Below, in pieces: positions 7,791-14,582 of a DNA stretch of 22,262 nt; the stretch's first letter is position 1, and each line of letters opens with the position of its first letter. A model generated the notes under the pieces. It saw only the letters and a program-made list of their open reading frames with translations, searched no databases and was not told the DNA's origin. Source of the DNA: DASQVO01 sp035640715 (GTDB lineage Bacteria; Actinomycetota; Actinomycetes; Streptosporangiales; Streptosporangiaceae); assembly GCA_035640715.1 (NCBI GenBank), contig DASQVO010000258.1, forward strand, positions 1 through 22,262, given 5' to 3'. The position numbers were made by a program, and so were the translations under genes.

Positions 7791-7860
7791 GTTCAAATTT
7801 CGCATTATTCAAACGGCCCGATACGGTTGCTGGCGGCACTGCGACCGCCGTCTGCACCGG
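7791..7860. repeat. Imperfect direct repeat, copy B
   Basis: This is the second copy of the element at 7648-7714, with the same block order and two single-base insertions. It ends about 97 bases before the glycosyltransferase start. Confidence 0.85.
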
Positions 7861-7934
7861 CTGCTCGCACGGGCCAGGGGCTGCGCGCCAGCCAGTTCTG
7901 GATAACGCTCGATGCAGCCGGAGGGAACAGATCG

Positions 7935-7964
7935 ATGAAGCCGCTGGGTGGGCGCCATGAGTGA
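7935..7964 (+). CDS. Nine-codon leader ORF overlapping the glycosyltransferase start
   Basis: ATG 7935 is preceded by GGAGGG with a 9-base spacer, a better ribosome binding site than the one for the glycosyltransferase. It encodes MKPLGGRHE and stops at TGA 7962-7964, five bases past the ATG of the main gene in another frame. Ribosomes finishing this peptide would be placed to re-initiate at 7957. No function of the peptide itself is claimed. Confidence 0.35.
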   Translation: MKPLGGRHE

Positions 7965-9069
7965 CGCCCTGCTCGTCTCAGGCGCCCTGGGTATGGGACA
8001 CGAGATCACGGCGCAGACGTGCGCCGCCGCACTGGAGGCCAGGGGCTGGTCCACGCGGACGGTCGACGCGATGCGGCTGCTCGGTCGCCGGGGTGGCCGA
8101 GCGGGCGAGCGGGCATTCCGCGCCATGCTGGCGGTTCCCGGCTTTTACGACGGGTTTCATTTCGCCGCCCTGCGGCCCGGCACCCGCCCGGCCATGCTCG
8201 CCGACGCCGTAGCCCGCCGTCAGCTCGTCCCCCGGCTGGCCGAGCATCTCGACGCTCACCCCGCTGACCTTGCCATTTCTGTCTTCGCCACGGGCGCCTC
8301 GGCCATCAGTGCGCTCGCTTGGCGGTATCCGGCCATGACGCACATGGTGTTCTGCACGGACGCCACGCCGCACCGGCTGTGGGTGCACCCCAACGTCGAC
8401 CTGTACCTGGTGACGTCGCATGTAGCCGAACGCGCCGTCCGGCGGTTCCAGCCCAGGGCCACGGTGCACGTGATGCCGCCCCCGGTCCGGCCGGCCTTCT
8501 ACACGCCGCCTGCCCAGGCGGAGGCACGGGACAGGCTCGGAATCCCGGGTCAGGCACGATGCGTCCTGCTGATGTCGGGCGGCTGGGGCCTGGGCCCCGT
8601 CGCGGATGCGGCGGCCGCACTCGGGAACGCGGGCCTGTACGTGCTCGCCGTCGCCGGGCGCAATGTCAGTCTGGCGGCCGCGCTGCGCGCCGTGCAGGAG
8701 CGGCAGCCGAAGGTCCGGGCGTTCGGCTTCAGCGACCGCATCCCCGAGCTCATGGCGGCCGCCGATCTCGTCATCACCAGTTCCGGCGACACCTGCACCG
8801 AGGCCCGGGCAGTCGGCAGGCACCTGCTGGTGGTCGACGTCGTTCCCGGTCACGGCCGGGACAATCTGCAGCACGAGCTGGAACTGGGGAACGCGAGCGT
8901 CACCTCCGCCACGAGCGAGGACATCGTCGCCAATGCCCTCGCGGCGCTGGAGGCGGCCGGGGGCACCGGACATGCGGCCAGCGCGGCCGACTGGGAGGCG
9001 GCGTTCTCGGCGACGCTGGCCGCCGTCGGCCTCGGCGAGCCGGTGCCCTCCGCCGCCCCGCTGGGCTAG
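7957..9069 (+). CDS. GT-B glycosyltransferase of the MGDG synthase / MurG-like class
   Basis: The product is 370 aa. The N-terminal domain opens with a strand and the glycine loop SGALGMGHEITAQ (8-20), the site that in MGDG synthases and processive diacylglycerol glucosyltransferases follows the first strand. FCTDATPHRLWVHP (132-145) matches the acceptor-domain motif of that class. The C-terminal nucleotide-sugar domain shows LLMSGGWGLGP (204-214), GFSDRIPELMAAADLVITSS (257-276), DTCTEARA (278-285) and VVPGHGRDN (295-303), matching the donor-binding region. It probably transfers a sugar to a membrane lipid on the cytoplasmic face. There is no transmembrane helix. ATG 7957 is chosen over GTG 7948, because a leader ORF stop overlaps it and homology begins there. 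It converges with the downstream minus-strand gene after 4 bases. Confidence 0.85.
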   Translation: MSDALLVSGALGMGHEITAQTCAAALEARGWSTRTVDAMRLLGRRGGRAGERAFRAMLAVPGFYDGFHFAALRPGTRPAMLADAVARRQLVPRLAEHLDAHPADLAISVFATGASAISALAWRYPAMTHMVFCTDATPHRLWVHPNVDLYLVTSHVAERAVRRFQPRATVHVMPPPVRPAFYTPPAQAEARDRLGIPGQARCVLLMSGGWGLGPVADAAAALGNAGLYVLAVAGRNVSLAAALRAVQERQPKVRAFGFSDRIPELMAAADLVITSSGDTCTEARAVGRHLLVVDVVPGHGRDNLQHELELGNASVTSATSEDIVANALAALEAAGGTGHAASAADWEAAFSATLAAVGLGEPVPSAAPLG

Positions 9070-9073
9070 CGCG

Positions 9074-9700
9074 TCAGCCGGGCAGGTTGGGCAGGGCCGT
9101 GTGGTCGGAGAGTGAGCGCTCGGCAGACTGCAGGATCGAGTAGATGGCCGAGCGCTGCGCATCGAGCTTGCGGATGGCCGTCCCGAGCGCGGCGCTGGCC
9201 TTTGCGCGGCTGGCCGTTCCCTTGGCCGTCATCACGTTCTGCATGTCCTGCTGCGCCTGCATCGCATACGGGAACGCCCAGGTGACAAGGTCATTGACAC
9301 ATGCCTGCAGGTGATAGGAGGCGAGCGACTCGGTGACCTGGTACTGCGTCAGGTCTGCGAGCTGCTGATTGTTCGCAGGGGAGCAGTTGCCCGCGTTGTA
9401 CCGCACGAGGCTGGTGGCCGTTCCGAGGTCGCCGGCGGAGCCGGATTCGATCGTGTGCATGGCGGTCAGCGATTCCCGCAGCCCTCCCGCGCACGACTCC
9501 ACGCTGGTGTTCATGTCGTGCAGGAACGCGTTGAGGTCGGATGCCCGCTGCGCGGTAGACGGCTTATGCGCCAGCGAGACCAGGACGACGCCCGCGGCGA
9601 GCACGGTGGCCGCCAGCGCCATCGGCAGCGACACGCGGCGGGCGGGCCAGCCGCTGCCACGGATGGGGACGGCCGGGGGGGTAGTGGGCGGGGCGTCCAC
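9074..9700 (-). CDS. Membrane-anchored exported protein of unknown function
   Basis: The product is 208 aa and I do not recognise the family. A Pro-rich cytoplasmic start (about 24 residues) leads to a membrane helix at about 25-45 (SLPMALAATVLAAGVVLVSL). An Ala/Gln/Ser-rich, mostly helical outer domain follows, with three cysteines (70, 106, 134). GTG 9700 is chosen because GGGAG lies 9 bases upstream. The stop of the thioredoxin gene lies only 5 bases before, so the two form an operon. Being cotranscribed with a TlpA-like protein, its cysteines might be its substrates or it might assist in the same extracytoplasmic process. The odd number of cysteines allows one disulfide and one free thiol. 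No catalytic motif is seen. Confidence 0.78.
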   Translation of the reverse strand: MDAPPTTPPAVPIRGSGWPARRVSLPMALAATVLAAGVVLVSLAHKPSTAQRASDLNAFLHDMNTSVESCAGGLRESLTAMHTIESGSAGDLGTATSLVRYNAGNCSPANNQQLADLTQYQVTESLASYHLQACVNDLVTWAFPYAMQAQQDMQNVMTAKGTASRAKASAALGTAIRKLDAQRSAIYSILQSAERSLSDHTALPNLPG

Positions 9701-9705
9701 GGGTA

Positions 9706-10308
9706 TCAGCTCCCGTTCCGGCCGGAGCCCCGGGTCGAGGCGCTCGCCACCGGAGCCGCGGACTTGCCCATGCGGGCGACGCCCTTTGCGAGCTCCGCTG
9801 CGGTCACGGCGCCGTAGATCCGGTCGACGATGCGGTGCTCGGCGTTGAGGAAGAATGTCTGGGGGATCGCTACGACGCCGAACGCGCCCGCGGTCTTCGC
9901 GGCCGGGTCGAATGCCACCGGGTAGCTGACGCCAGTGGAGCGGGTAAAGGTCTCCGCAGCGGTCTGGCTGTCGTTCGTGTCGATGCCGATGACGTCGACC
10001 GTGCCGTGGGCAGAGCGGTAGAACCGGGCCATCAGTGGCGTCTCCTTCCGGCAGGGCACGCACCATGACGCGAAGAAGTTGACGATGACCGGCCGGCCGG
10101 CGTACGCGGCGAGCGAAACGTGACTGTTGGAGCCGCCGAGCGCGGACAGTGTGAAGGCGGGCGCCGCCGGGCTCGTGGCCGTGCCGGATGTGGCGGCGAC
10201 CGTCGATACCGCCACGACCGCGGCGACGCAAACGGCGATCACGGCCGAAGCGACCTTGTGCTGCCGGGCCATGCGGCGCACGCTGGCCGCCTGGGCTCCT
10301 AGTGGCAT
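9706..10308 (-). CDS. TlpA/ResA-like membrane-anchored thiol-disulfide oxidoreductase
   Basis: The product is 200 aa. A basic start is followed by a membrane helix at about 19-40 (VASAVIAVCVAAVVAVSTVA). The AhpC/TSA-thioredoxin fold comes next: APAFTLSALGG, then VNFFASWCVPCRKE with active-site Cys83 and Cys86, GIDTNDS, and the cis-proline segment VVAIPQTFF (Pro149). ResA and TlpA proteins act outside the membrane as reductants for cytochrome c maturation or for the CuA cysteines of cytochrome oxidase subunit II. A CoxII gene lies 3.3 kb away, and the only recognisable c-type maturation-like gene here is this one, so a CuA role is attractive but inferred. ATG 10308 has GAGG ten bases upstream. 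An internal ATG (MARQHK) is an alternative start. It follows the sensor kinase gene after 74 bases. Confidence 0.9.
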   Translation of the reverse strand: MPLGAQAASVRRMARQHKVASAVIAVCVAAVVAVSTVAATSGTATSPAAPAFTLSALGGSNSHVSLAAYAGRPVIVNFFASWCVPCRKETPLMARFYRSAHGTVDVIGIDTNDSQTAAETFTRSTGVSYPVAFDPAAKTAGAFGVVAIPQTFFLNAEHRIVDRIYGAVTAAELAKGVARMGKSAAPVASASTRGSGRNGS

Positions 10309-10320
10309 TTCGTCCGCACC

Positions 10321-10368
10321 TCGATCTCCCCGGGCCTCGCACCTTCGGTCTCACCCGGGCCTCGTACC
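10321..10368. repeat. Direct repeat of about 24 bp upstream of the TlpA-like gene
   Basis: Units 10321-10343 and 10345-10368 are the same except for one missing base and two substitutions. The shared core is CCCGGGCCTCG(C/T)ACC. A third partial match (CGCACC) ends at 10320. The repeat fills most of the 74-base gap between the kinase stop and the thioredoxin start. The CCCGGG cores can pair with each other in RNA. Confidence 0.8.
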
Positions 10369-10382
10369 TGCCCGACCGGAAA

Positions 10383-11606
10383 TCAGGCTAATCGCCCGGC
10401 GGGCTTGCCCAGGCCGGCCCCCTCCGAGCCGGTCAGCCCCGTCTGGCCCATTTCGTGAGCTCCCATCGGCGGGGCCCAGGTTGTGGCCTCAGCCGCCGCG
10501 CCTGCCGCGGATTCCTGGCCGGCGGCCGCGGCCTTAACGGGGAGCAGCAACTCGAACTCGCTGCCCTTACCGGGTGCGCTGCGCACCAGCGCGTCCCCGC
10601 CGTGCGCGCGGGCGACCGCGCGGACCAGCGCCAGGCCGAGGCCGGTTCCCCTGGACGCATCATCCCTGACGGTGCGGAACCGCTCGAAGATGTGATGGAT
10701 CTGGTCGGCCGGTATCCCGCTGCCGCCGTCAGCGATGAGCAGCCTGACGGGGCCGCCGGAGGTTCCGCTCAGGACGGACAGCTTTATGAAATCCCCCGTA
10801 CGGGTGTGCCGCACCGCGTTATCCAGCAGCGCGTCGATCGCCTGCCCCAGCCGGTCCTTGTCCGCGTACACGGTGACCTTGTCGAGGCGGCCGAGCTGCC
10901 AGTGCCGCGCCGCCGCCGGACGCCAGCGCCTGATCACCTCCATGATGAAGCGGTCAAGACAGACCGGTTCGAGCTGGAGGAAGTCGGGGGCCTCCGCCGC
11001 CGCGATGACGAGCAGCCGCTCGGCAATGCGCCGCAGCCGGGTCAGTTCGCCGAGGACGACGCGTATGTCCTCGCCCTCCCGGGTGCCGGGAAGCTCGCGG
11101 GCGAGCAACTCGGCGTGGCCGAGCGCGACCGTGATCGGCGTCCGCAGCTGATGCGCGGCGTCCTGGAGAAATCTCCGCTGATTGCTGAGCAGGCGGGCGT
11201 TTTCCTCGCTGATCAGGTGCCATTCGCGGTTGGCCGCAGCCTCCCGCCGCGCCTGCCATGCGACGGTCGGGAACATCACGGTCATCAGCGGCACCTCGGT
11301 CAGCCCGCCCAGCGGCGCGGTGCCGCTCCAGACGTCCAGTACGGTCGCCGCGGAGATCGCCACCATCAGCGCCAGGAGGACCCACAGCGCCGGGCAGGTC
11401 ACCCAGACCCGGAAGCCGTATACCACCGTGAGGCTGATCCAGATCAGGTGGAACGGCATGGTCTCCCAATGCCCGAACACGCCGATCGCGGCCAGGTTGA
11501 GCAGGGAGACGACCACCCACGCGATGTCCAGCCAGCCGGGCCAGAAGGGCCATCGGATGCCGTCCCTGCGGAGGCGGGCGATCCGGTTACTCGGCCACAA
11601 GTTCAT
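10383..11606 (-). CDS. Sensor histidine kinase with four predicted membrane helices
   Basis: The product is 407 aa from ATG 11606. The N-terminal 120 residues hold four hydrophobic helices joined by short loops (WLDIAWVVVSLLNLAAIGVF, a second near FHLIWISLTVVYGF, a third near ALWVLLALMVAISAATVL and a fourth near VPLMTVMFPTVAW). There is thus no real extracellular sensor domain. The HisKA domain has QDAAHQLRTP with phospho-acceptor His152. The ATPase domain shows the N box DALLDNAVRHT, G1 DGGSGIP, F box FERF and G2 GTGLGLAL. A 50-residue Ala/Gly-rich tail ends the protein. GTG 11615 is an alternative start. Either way the gene begins inside the 3' end of the response regulator gene, so the pair is translationally coupled. 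With so little outside the membrane, it probably senses a membrane or redox state. Confidence 0.9.
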   Translation of the reverse strand: MNLWPSNRIARLRRDGIRWPFWPGWLDIAWVVVSLLNLAAIGVFGHWETMPFHLIWISLTVVYGFRVWVTCPALWVLLALMVAISAATVLDVWSGTAPLGGLTEVPLMTVMFPTVAWQARREAAANREWHLISEENARLLSNQRRFLQDAAHQLRTPITVALGHAELLARELPGTREGEDIRVVLGELTRLRRIAERLLVIAAAEAPDFLQLEPVCLDRFIMEVIRRWRPAAARHWQLGRLDKVTVYADKDRLGQAIDALLDNAVRHTRTGDFIKLSVLSGTSGGPVRLLIADGGSGIPADQIHHIFERFRTVRDDASRGTGLGLALVRAVARAHGGDALVRSAPGKGSEFELLLPVKAAAAGQESAAGAAAEATTWAPPMGAHEMGQTGLTGSEGAGLGKPAGRLA

Positions 11607-12306
11607 AGCCTTCACCGCGCACCGTCTTGATCAGGCCGAAGCCGAGCTTCGCCCGCAGGCGCCGGATGCATACATCGACGACGTTCGAGCCGGGATCGAA
11701 GTCATAGCCCCACACCTTCGCAAGGAGCTCTTCCTTGGGCACTGACAGGCCGGCGTGCTCGGCAAGCTCCTTGAGCACCAGGAACTCCAGGCGGGTCAGC
11801 GGGACGGGGCCGTTGCCGATGTCGGCCGCCAGGTGCCCCATATCCAGGCTGAGCGCTCCCGTCCGGACGATCCCGGGCGGTCTGGCCGGACCGCCGCTGC
11901 CGTCTCCCCGGAGCCGCACATGCACCCTGGCCAGCAGCTCAGCGAGGGAGAACGGCTTCGTGAGGTAGTCCTGCGCGCCGCGTTCGAGGCAGTCCACCTT
12001 GGATGCCACGTCCGACACGCAGGACAGCACGAGCACCGCCTGCTCCGGCCGGGCGCGCAGCAGCCGCTCAAGGACCACCCGCCCATCCATGTCCGGCATG
12101 ACGAGGTCGAGGATGATGAGGTCATAGGACCTCATCAGGGCCTGCCGCAGGCCGTCCGCGCCACTGCAGGCGGAGTCGGCCACGTACCGTTCCCCGGTCA
12201 GAGCCCGGCCCACGAACGCCCGGATCTTCGGCTCGTCGTCAACAATGAGGATCCGTCGTGCGTCCGCATCGCAGGGCGCCGGTCCCGCTTGCTGGTACGA
12301 CGTCAT
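11587..12306 (-). CDS. OmpR/PhoB-type response regulator
   Basis: The product is 239 aa from ATG 12306. The receiver domain (about 17-130) has ILIVDDEP with acidic residues Asp23 and Asp24, phospho-acceptor Asp67 (LIILDLVMPDMDG), Ser96 and Lys117 (YLTKPFS). The winged-helix DNA-binding domain covers about 145-239, with LTRLEFLVLKELAEHAG, then KVWGYDFDPGSNVVDVCIRRLRAKLG and the end TVRGEGYELVAE, typical of this family. TTG 12327 in the same frame is less likely. This is the first gene of a minus-strand group (regulator, kinase, TlpA-like, unknown). It is divergent from the oxidase operon across an AT-rich 597-base region, so it may bind there and control both directions. That target is inferred. 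Confidence 0.93.
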   Translation of the reverse strand: MTSYQQAGPAPCDADARRILIVDDEPKIRAFVGRALTGERYVADSACSGADGLRQALMRSYDLIILDLVMPDMDGRVVLERLLRARPEQAVLVLSCVSDVASKVDCLERGAQDYLTKPFSLAELLARVHVRLRGDGSGGPARPPGIVRTGALSLDMGHLAADIGNGPVPLTRLEFLVLKELAEHAGLSVPKEELLAKVWGYDFDPGSNVVDVCIRRLRAKLGFGLIKTVRGEGYELVAE

Positions 12307-12903
12307 CTCAATTCGCCGCCAGTCCAAAGCTGGTCATGTCGGCTCCGGTTGCAGGATGCCCCTGCGGCCCCCGTGAGCTGCATGATGGTAGGTTTTGCCC
12401 CTTTGGTGATGATCTACGTAAGTGTGCCAACGGTCAAGGTAGGACCATTGCGGCTAAACATTTGTTACGCGTCCGACACACAATCGATTGCGTTTGTTAG
12501 CTTACCAGTCATAACTTGCGCCACCGATTACATTTTATGATTGAATGGTGACGCTTAGTTTATATGACTGTCACGCTGAGATGCAAACCCACTGCGTACC
12601 GTTATATTTTCGGCTCATTTCCCCGTGCGTCCGGCAAACGGCGCAGCGGTTATGACGCTTCTTTATGTGTGCCTATTGGGACAGTCATGACAATTTTGTC
12701 ATTCACGCGCTAGGCCGTTGCGCTCTGCTTCACCGCACGGCGATCGTGAAACAGAGATGGGCATGCGGCCTGCGGTATCCGGCCAGCGTCCGGCCTTCTG
12801 CGTAAACCGGGCGGTGGCCGAAACGGCATGCCGGCTCACCAGGGTGCCGTCAGGTCCTGTGCAACCGTCTGCAGCGTGTTGTGAAGAAGCGAGGTGGTAA
12901 CCG
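12307..12903. promoter_or_regulatory. AT-rich divergent control region between two-component genes and the oxidase operon
   Basis: No gene is supported in these 597 bases. Roughly 12390-12720 is clearly richer in A and T than any other stretch of the window. It carries a cluster of GTCAT/ATGAC pentamers. On plus they start at 12333, 12508, 12684 and 12698, and on minus they cover 12564-12568, 12652-12656 and 12687-12691. The 9-base word ATGACTGTC (12564) returns inverted as GACAGTCAT (12680), and GTCATAAC (12508) returns inverted as GTTATGAC near 12650. An OmpR-family regulator encoded next door is a natural candidate binder. Promoter boxes could not be assigned with confidence. The oxidase operon leader before GTG 12904 contains GAGGTGG as ribosome binding site. 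Confidence 0.55.
12687..12702. promoter_or_regulatory. Palindrome ATGACAA-TT-TTGTCAT, candidate operator
   Basis: Two perfect 7-base arms flank two bases. It lies about 200 bases before the first gene of the oxidase operon, and the inverted 9-mer GACAGTCAT overlaps its left edge. Symmetry suggests a dimeric regulator. The protein is unknown. Confidence 0.45.
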
Positions 12904-13575
12904 GTGAGCCTGCCCGTTCGCGTGGCGACGCTGCTAGGCGCCACGGTCATCGTTATCGCGGGCGGCGTATTTGTCGTCATTCACTACCTGCTCGGCGGCC
13001 CGCTGACGGAAGACTTCACGACCACTGCCAGTGCGCATGAGGTCAACATCACGATGCAGGCCGACCCGCAGACGACCGTGACGGACAAGCCGGACTGGGT
13101 GACGTACTTCATCAAGAATCCGCAGACCGGCGCCTGGGACCACACGACGCTGTTCAAGGTTCCGGCGGATACCCGGGTGAACGTGACGATCGACGGTTTC
13201 GACGGTCCCACGCCGCTGCGGAACCCGGCGTGGGACCAGGTCACCGGCACCATCGGCGGCGTCGAGTACGTCAACGGCAAGGCGGTCTCGAGTCTCAACT
13301 CCTGGAACGGCGACGTCCAGCACACCTTCCAGATAGCCGGCCTGAACCTCAACGTCCCGATCGCGGCCGAGACGTCATCGAAGCTCTGCTCAACCTCGCC
13401 CTGCTCGCTCTCGCAGCCGCACGTTGTCACCAGCTTCAGTTTCATGACGCCGGCCACGGGCGGTTTCTTCCGCTGGCAGTGCATCGTCCCGTGCGGCCTC
13501 GGCTACCTCTACGGAAACGGCGGCCCCATGTCGACGCCCGGTTACATGACCGGCGAGATGGAGGTGGTGGGCTGA
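12904..13575 (+). CDS. Membrane-anchored cupredoxin-like protein, first gene of the oxidase operon
   Basis: The product is 223 aa. One N-terminal membrane helix (about 7-30) is followed by an outer beta-rich domain. The C-terminal half looks like a cupredoxin: VQHTFQIAGLNLNVP (His140), then FSFMTPATGGFFRWQCIVPC with Cys193 and Cys197, and Met209. The C-x3-C spacing equals that of the CuA loop of CoxII, but the following CuA histidine is Tyr201 here. Another pair, Cys162 and Cys167, precedes. It may carry electrons to CoxII or deliver copper. Actinobacteria often lack soluble cytochrome c, so a dedicated copper donor is reasonable but inferred. GTG 12904 has GAGGTGG 5-8 bases upstream. Its TGA overlaps the CoxII start (TGATG). 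Metal binding cannot be proven from sequence. Confidence 0.82.
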   Translation: MSLPVRVATLLGATVIVIAGGVFVVIHYLLGGPLTEDFTTTASAHEVNITMQADPQTTVTDKPDWVTYFIKNPQTGAWDHTTLFKVPADTRVNVTIDGFDGPTPLRNPAWDQVTGTIGGVEYVNGKAVSSLNSWNGDVQHTFQIAGLNLNVPIAAETSSKLCSTSPCSLSQPHVVTSFSFMTPATGGFFRWQCIVPCGLGYLYGNGGPMSTPGYMTGEMEVVG

Positions 13576-14516
13576 TGCCCGGCGCACCTGACGCCCCGGT
13601 GCCCGCGGGCGGCCGCGCCGAGCCGCGGCATGGCCTGCGGCTCGCCGTGCTGTGGGTGGTGGCCTCGGCCATCTGCACACCGCTCGTCTACTTCGTCTGG
13701 GGACCGCACATCCCGCCTGGTGCGATGTCGTCCTCAGCCTCTGGCCAGCAGTTCGACACCACCGTGCTCGCCGCGATGGCCACGCCCGTCGTGCTCGGCG
13801 TATGGATCTATTTCGGCTACGCGCTGACCGTCTGGCGGCACAAGGACGGAGACACCGAGGACGGCCCGCCGATTCACGGGCATACCCGAATCCAGGTGAC
13901 CTGGATCTCGGTGACCGCGGCGATCGTCTTGTTCCTCGCGGCGTTCGGCACGTACGAGCTCATCGCTGCGGCCGGCGTCGGCGCGGGTGAGGGGCCGCAG
14001 CCGATCTGGAAGCCGGACGGCAGGCCGCTCCAGGTGCAGGTGATCGGGCAGCAGTGGCGCTTCAGCTACCGCTACCCACAGTTCGGCGGGTTCGAGACGA
14101 CGCAGCTCGTGCTGCCCGTAGGCCAGCCGGTGCAGTTCAACGTCACCTCCCTGGATGTCATCCACAGCTTCTGGGCCTACCAGCTCGGGGTCAAGGCGGA
14201 CGCCAACCCGCAGCTCAACGACGCCGCTTACACCACACCCCAGCACACCGGCAGCTTCACGGTCCGCTGCTCCGAGCTGTGCGGCATCTGGCACGGTGCG
14301 ATGTTCGACGACGGGACGGTCGTGACCGCTTCCGCCTTCACGGCATGGGCGACCCATACGGAGGCGCAGCTTGCCTCGATCACCAAGCAACTGCCGCCGT
14401 ATGCCCTTACCTATGACGCCAATCTGATCCCCCAGCTCGGCAAGGCTCTCACCTCGGCCGGGCTGAACGGCGCGGGCGGCGGCTACTACGGCCCGCAAGA
14501 CCCGGCGCAGCCATGA
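13575..14516 (+). CDS. ctaC: Cytochrome c oxidase subunit II (CuA subunit)
   Basis: The product is 313 aa. There are three hydrophobic helices (about 21-42, 64-87, 108-131), one more than the usual two, so the first may be an uncleaved signal or an extra anchor. The cupredoxin domain has VQVIGQQWRFSYRYP, the aromatic segment that receives electrons. Full CuA ligands follow: His197 (VIHSFW), Cys232, Glu234, Cys236, His240 and Met243 (CSELCGIWHGAM). There is no fused cytochrome c domain. The start at ATG 13575 overlaps the cupredoxin gene stop and has GGAGG ten bases upstream. The longer open frame from 13230 is rejected because it lies in the cupredoxin gene. It takes electrons from an outside donor and passes them to subunit I. 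Confidence 0.94.
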   Translation: MPGAPDAPVPAGGRAEPRHGLRLAVLWVVASAICTPLVYFVWGPHIPPGAMSSSASGQQFDTTVLAAMATPVVLGVWIYFGYALTVWRHKDGDTEDGPPIHGHTRIQVTWISVTAAIVLFLAAFGTYELIAAAGVGAGEGPQPIWKPDGRPLQVQVIGQQWRFSYRYPQFGGFETTQLVLPVGQPVQFNVTSLDVIHSFWAYQLGVKADANPQLNDAAYTTPQHTGSFTVRCSELCGIWHGAMFDDGTVVTASAFTAWATHTEAQLASITKQLPPYALTYDANLIPQLGKALTSAGLNGAGGGYYGPQDPAQP

Positions 14517-14578
14517 CGCAGGACACAGCCATGAATTCGCCCGCGGCCATGAATTCGATGAGTTCGATGAAGAGGTGA
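14513..14578 (+). CDS. Possible 21-codon ORF between subunits II and I
   Basis: ATG 14513 overlaps the CoxII TGA as ATGA, the same junction type used elsewhere in the window. The frame runs 21 codons to TGA 14576-14578, 4 bases before the CoxI start. The peptide starts MTQDTAMNSPAAMNS and has five methionines and five serines. The DNA repeats ATGAATTCG twice and ATGAGTTCG once. The CoxI ribosome binding site (GAGGTG) lies in its last codons. It has no hydrophobic segment. It could be a translated coupler or simply spacer sequence. Confidence 0.35.
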   Translation: MTQDTAMNSPAAMNSMSSMKR

Positions 14579-14582
14579 CCGG

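Larger units (their letters stand above)
7548..7956. promoter_or_regulatory. Long intergenic region with repeats upstream of the glycosyltransferase
   Basis: These 409 bases contain no convincing gene of normal size. They hold two imperfect copies of a roughly 68-bp element, a 13-base palindrome between them, and a nine-codon leader ORF at the end. The base composition has AT-rich islands (for example GTTCAAATTTCGCATTATTC at 7791). A frame opening with TTG at 7749 crosses the second repeat copy but has no ribosome binding site. Confidence 0.4.

Noticed and set aside
7749..7964. 71-codon plus-strand frame starting with TTG
   Set aside because: It has no ribosome binding site and runs across a direct-repeat copy; only the last nine codons have good start signals.
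9074..10354. 426-codon minus-strand frame as a fusion protein
   Set aside because: Its first half is the wrong frame of the TlpA-like gene. GTG 9700 with its own ribosome binding site starts the real protein.
12390..12720. AT-rich island as a replication origin or phage attachment site
   Set aside because: There is no DnaA box cluster, dnaA/parAB gene, integrase or tRNA end nearby; a promoter region explains it better.
12718..12900. 60-codon plus-strand frame before the cupredoxin gene
   Set aside because: It has no ribosome binding site or recognisable domain, and lies in the leader region of the oxidase operon.
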